DNA of 8,217 nucleotides from DATARH01 sp035604035 (GTDB lineage: Bacteria > Pseudomonadota > Alphaproteobacteria > ATCC43930 > CGMCC-115725): the NCBI GenBank assembly GCA_035604035.1, contig DATNJF010000044.1:1-8217 (forward strand). Direction: 5' to 3'. Within the stretch, counting starts at the first letter, position 1. Each line of letters opens with the position of its first letter. The notes beneath the pieces were generated by a model. The model saw nothing but the letters and a program-made list of their open reading frames with translations, was not told where the DNA came from and did no database searches. A program made the translations under genes and the position numbers. This document shows positions 5,433-8,217 of this stretch, piece by piece.

Positions 5433-6461
5433 TTATTCCGCGGCTTCGGCGCGCGCCGGCCCCAGCGTCTTCATGAACTCGATCAAATAGGGCTTCCACA
5501 ATTTCGCGTAGAAATGGCTGAAATGGCCGTGAGTGTCCGGCCCCGCCGGGATCAGCACGTACTTGCCGTGCTTGACCCGCTTTATCGCCCGCTCGACGGT
5601 GCCGAGCTCGGGCGGGTTGGCGTGGTCCTCGGCGTCGTTGATCAGCATCACCTTGGCCGTGATCTTGTCGAGGTCGGGCTCGGGGTTGTAGTCGCGGATC
5701 GCCTCGATCGCCCAGAGCTGGTTGTTGGCGTCGCCCTTCCTCGCCTCCTCCAGCCGGCGCTCGTACAGCGCGTCGGCGGCGGCCAGCGTCGGCGCCATCT
5801 CCTGGATGCGGGCCGGGCTCTCGACCCCGAAATTCCCGGCGGCGCTGTAGATGTAGTGCCGAGGGTTCTTGTCGTAGAAGCCGCCGTTCCAATCGGGGTC
5901 GTTGCGGATCGCCTCGGCCGCGGCGCGGCGCCCCAGCCAGTTGCGCCCGCTGATCTCGACCGGCTGGCACGAGATCGGAATGACCCCGTCCATCAGATCG
6001 GGGTACGCCTCGGCCCACATCCAGGCGTGCATCCCGCCCATCGAGCTGCCGATGACGAGGCGCAGATGCGCGACGCCCAGTCCCTCGGTGATGAGGCGAT
6101 AGCCACTATCGACCATGTCGCGGTAGCGGTAATGCGGGAAATTCCCCTTGAGCCCGTCCGACGGCTTCGACGACCCGCCGCGCCCGAGCGCGTCCTGCAT
6201 GGTGATGAAGTAGTCGCGCGCGTCGAGCGGCTGCCCAGGGCCGAACAGCTCGTCGGCGAGGCTGGGCCTGAGCCAATTTTCGCCGGTGCCGGTGTTCCCC
6301 TGCAGCAGCAGCACACCGTTGACGATCTTGCCCGCCGCGTTCTTCTGCGGCACCCCCATCGTCCGGTAGTGTAGCTTCAGCTCCGGCAGCACCTTGCCGT
6401 CCGAGAAGCGGTAATCCTTCAGGATGAAGTCGGCTTCCTGGTAATTCAGCCAATTCGGCAT
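5433..6461 (-). CDS. MetX-like alpha/beta hydrolase (homoserine O-acetyltransferase superfamily)
   Basis: The 342-residue protein aligns by motif with the MetX superfamily. It shows VLLLQGNTGTGENW (50-63) at the oxyanion region, FGPGQPLDARDYFITMQDALG (73-93 region) and the RDMVDSGYRLITEGLG segment before the nucleophile elbow GSSMGGMHAW with S140. The acid is D276 or D279 in INDAEDHANP and the base H313 in the THGHFSHF stretch. True MetX proteins carry GGSxGGMQALEW and an ARHS-type motif after it; here that region reads ISCQPVEISGRNW, so methionine synthesis is doubtful and a hydrolase or other acyltransferase is more likely. A very good ribosome site, GGGAGGAG, lies five bases before the ATG. 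It follows the dioxygenase stop by 20 bp. Superfamily is sure; substrate unknown. Confidence 0.88.
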   Translation of the reverse strand: MPNWLNYQEADFILKDYRFSDGKVLPELKLHYRTMGVPQKNAAGKIVNGVLLLQGNTGTGENWLRPSLADELFGPGQPLDARDYFITMQDALGRGGSSKPSDGLKGNFPHYRYRDMVDSGYRLITEGLGVAHLRLVIGSSMGGMHAWMWAEAYPDLMDGVIPISCQPVEISGRNWLGRRAAAEAIRNDPDWNGGFYDKNPRHYIYSAAGNFGVESPARIQEMAPTLAAADALYERRLEEARKGDANNQLWAIEAIRDYNPEPDLDKITAKVMLINDAEDHANPPELGTVERAIKRVKHGKYVLIPAGPDTHGHFSHFYAKLWKPYLIEFMKTLGPARAEAAE

Positions 6462-6481
6462 CGACGCTCCTCCCAGTCAAA

Positions 6482-7330
6482 TCACGCCATGATCGGCGCG
6501 GTGCCTTCCAAGGTCGTGCGGTGCATCAGCCGCGTATAGCGCGCCTCGTCGAACGGGGTCGCGCAGTGCTGGGTGCAGCGGTTATCCCACAGCACCGCGT
6601 CGCCGTCGCGCCAGCGGTGGCGGTAGACGAAGCGGTCCTGCCGGGCGAATTCCTGCAGCCAGGCGACGAGCGCACGGCCGTCCTCGGCCGGCATGCCTTC
6701 GATGTCGCAGGCCCAGCGGCCGATATAGAGCGACACTCGCCCGCTGCGGTCGTGCCGACGCACCAGCGGGTGGAACACGTCGGGCCGCGCCGCCAATTCC
6801 TCGGCGGTATAGGGGCGCATGTCGGGATAGTTGATGCGGTGCATCTCGGCGCGGCTGAAGCGCCCGCGCTTGCCGGCGATCTTGGCCTTAACCTCCGCCG
6901 GCAGCGCGGCATAGGCCGCGACCATGTCGGCGAAGAGGGTGTCGCCGCCTTCCGGCGGGACGATCCGCGCATAGAGGAACGAGCCGGCATTGGGGATGGT
7001 CTTGTCCTCACCGTCGGTGTGAAACCCCATCCCGGCGCCGCGCAGCCCGAGCGGCTTGCCGTTTTCCTCGGCATTGCCGACCACCCACACCTCGGGAAGG
7101 TCGGGCAGGTTGAACTCAGACGGCACCATGATGTGCAGCGGACCGAGCCGCCGGGTGAAGGCGATATGCTCCGCCGGGGTCATGTCGAGGTCGCGGAACA
7201 CCAGAATGCCGTGGCGGAACCACGCCGCTTCGATCGCCCGCAGCTCCGCATCATCGATCCGCAAATCCGGGGCGGCGCCGATCACCTCGGCGGCGAAGTC
7301 GCCATGCAGCGGACGAAATTCGACGACCAT
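6482..7330 (-). CDS. TauD/TfdA-family Fe(II)/2-oxoglutarate dioxygenase
   Basis: Fe(II)/2-oxoglutarate dioxygenases of this family hydroxylate a substrate while turning 2-oxoglutarate into succinate and CO2; relatives act on taurine, 2,4-D, alkyl sulfates and similar acids. The iron triad is visible as H104 and D106 in MGFHTDGED and H255 in DNRCTQH; the 2-oxoglutarate carboxylate should be held by an arginine in RYTRLMHRTT (R267 or R271). GILVFRDLDMTPAEH and FTRRLGPL are N-terminal family signatures. The 282 residues are a normal length. ATG 7330 has GGAGAG eight bases upstream. It is the first gene of the five-gene minus-strand operon and so probably defines the pathway's entry reaction. Substrate cannot be assigned; no sulfur or phosphonate genes are nearby to hint at taurine use. 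Confidence 0.93.
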   Translation of the reverse strand: MVVEFRPLHGDFAAEVIGAAPDLRIDDAELRAIEAAWFRHGILVFRDLDMTPAEHIAFTRRLGPLHIMVPSEFNLPDLPEVWVVGNAEENGKPLGLRGAGMGFHTDGEDKTIPNAGSFLYARIVPPEGGDTLFADMVAAYAALPAEVKAKIAGKRGRFSRAEMHRINYPDMRPYTAEELAARPDVFHPLVRRHDRSGRVSLYIGRWACDIEGMPAEDGRALVAWLQEFARQDRFVYRHRWRDGDAVLWDNRCTQHCATPFDEARYTRLMHRTTLEGTAPIMA

Positions 7331-7357
7331 CGCTCGCGCTCTCCAGCGTTTGGCGGT

Positions 7358-7386
7358 ATTTTAGCCTCATGTCTCGCCGCCGTCTT
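7358..7386 (-). promoter_or_regulatory. Weak predicted promoter of the dioxygenase operon
   Basis: TAAAAT (7363-7358) is a fair -10; AAGACG (7386-7381) at 17 bp spacing matches only three -35 bases. The 128-bp divergent gap to the LRR gene must hold the operon's promoter, and this is the best candidate seen. No FNR-type box or TCATTCA-type repeat occurs here. Confidence 0.3.
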
Positions 7387-7458
7387 GGTGGCAGTCTTAT
7401 CGCCCATTGATTGTTTTGCGCGTTGCTATCGTCGAAGGCCGTTTATGCCAATTAGAGA

Positions 7459-8217
7459 ATGACCATGCGATCTCCAGAATCCTCACGTCGCGAAGAAGCG
7501 TTAAATCGTATTTCTTATGCGAAAGACCATCATCTAAATTGGTTATATTTATATAATTTACAATTAACGAGCATCCCTGAAGAAATTTATGAGCTAACAT
7601 GGATTAGAATGTTAGGATCAGATTTTAATAATATTAAACATATACCAAACGACATTTTGAATCTTAAAAACTTAAGAACCTTAGACATTTCATTCAACGG
7701 AATTGAAATAATACCAAAGACAATATTTTCACTCTATAGTTTAACTACACTCAAAATGTCTTATAGCTCTATTACAGAAATTTCTGACGATATAGATATT
7801 TGAGCGATCTAAAAACACTTTATTTGAATCAAAATAGAATTTCATCAATATCACCTGCTTTAGGATCCCTCACGTCGTTGGAGGCTTTATATCTGACAGA
7901 CAACCGGCTTACTGAGCTTCCCCGAGAATTCCGGGGCTTAACTAGGCTAAGGCGGATTTATCTTCGCGGTAATCCACTGCGGCAGCCGTACCCCGCACTG
8001 ATTAGAAAAAGCCCCTACGAGACGGCCCGCAACGTAATCATCTACTCAGCAACCGGGCAAGTTCCGGCAGACACTCCGCCAGGAGATGGCGCTCCCGAAG
8101 TACCCAGCCCGGGACCAGGCTCAACGTTTGTGATCACGCCCGCAGGATTTGAATTGGCGTCGGGCACCCCAGAACAAGCTGAACAGGAGGACAACTCCCA
8201 GCAAGCTTTACTTCGGC
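7459..8217 (+). CDS. Leucine-rich-repeat protein, frameshifted near 7800, 3' end outside window
   Basis: Starting at ATG 7459 (or 7465, behind a weak AGAGA), the frame encodes a short charged leader and then 23-residue bacterial LRRs of the form LxxLxLxxNxLxxIPxxI, stopping at TGA 7801. The next frame continues at once with SDLKTLYLNQNRISSI and stays open to the window end. Adding one T to the T run at 7799-7801 joins them and makes the interrupted repeat exactly 23 residues, giving about seven repeats in all. After the repeats (from about 7980) comes a PYPALIRKSPYETARNVI segment and then a Pro/Gly-rich linker. Such repeats mediate protein binding; the partner is unknown. Codon use changes sharply: AT-rich to about 7860, GC-rich after, unlike any neighbour. 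The gene may be a pseudogene, a recombinant, or misread. It is divergent from the dioxygenase operon. Confidence 0.8.

Noticed and set aside
5514..6374. Long plus-strand ORF of 286 codons opposite the MetX-like gene, and similar ones at 6521-7462 and 3960-4616
   Set aside because: Translations are Arg/Ala/Pro/Val-rich with no recognisable domain, while the minus strand encodes complete enzymes with intact catalytic motifs. They are antisense shadows of GC-rich codons.
7684..7694. TCATTCA half-site in the LRR gene
   Set aside because: Single half-site within coding sequence, without a symmetric partner.
7792..7806. Programmed -1 frameshift in the LRR gene
   Set aside because: The frame-zero codons GAT ATT TGA do not form an X XXY YYZ slippery heptamer.
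1..8217. CRISPR arrays, insertion-sequence inverted repeats and rRNA
   Set aside because: Reading through both strands showed no regularly spaced repeats, no transposase or integrase reading frame, and no rRNA-like segment.

Overview
This window looks like chromosomal DNA from an alphaproteobacterium, most likely a rhizobium-like (Hyphomicrobiales) or sphingomonad-like lineage. That placement is inferred from high-GC coding style, TTGA-N6-TCAA (FNR/FixK-type) boxes, and the protein families present; no marker gene is available to fix the genus. No CRISPR array, insertion sequence or replication origin was seen.

Left part (1-3000) is a signalling and regulatory cluster. A PAS-domain protein (minus strand, start about 450, running off the left edge) and a LuxR-type regulator (plus strand, 824-1988, carrying a one-base frameshift near 944) diverge from an AT-rich 373-bp intergenic region. 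The LuxR gene overlaps a stand-alone receiver-domain protein whose conserved lysine is replaced. Converging on it from the right is a winged-helix DNA-binding protein (minus strand, 2982-2419). The two minus-strand genes share a promoter layout. Each has an FNR/FixK-type box whose centre lies 62-65 bp upstream of the start codon, and exactly 33 bp further upstream (centre to centre) an inverted repeat of consensus TCATTCA-AA-TGAATGA. A further copy of the repeat overlaps the predicted -35 region of the LuxR gene. This points to a small co-regulated circuit responding to low oxygen or redox plus one unidentified second regulator.

Middle part: a complete tRNA-Leu(CAA) on the minus strand (3225-3140) with encoded CCA. 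Its 3' end faces the regulatory cluster, so it could be the boundary of an accessory segment, although no integrase or repeated att site is visible.

Right part (3268-7330) is a tight five-gene minus-strand operon: TauD/TfdA-type dioxygenase, MetX-like alpha/beta hydrolase, a small two-TM membrane protein, a second alpha/beta hydrolase, and an SRAP-domain (YedK/HMCES-like) protein. Gaps are 20, 18, 39 and 5 bp. The first four resemble an uncharacterised small-molecule modification or degradation pathway; the substrate cannot be read from sequence. The SRAP protein protects abasic sites in DNA and may simply be a passenger.

Right edge (7459-8217): a divergently transcribed leucine-rich-repeat protein, running off the window. 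Its first half is strikingly AT-rich and its second half GC-rich, and a one-base frameshift at about 7800 separates two reading frames; restoring one base gives an uninterrupted 23-residue repeat. Two single-base lesions in T runs within 8 kb may be real mutations or sequencing errors.
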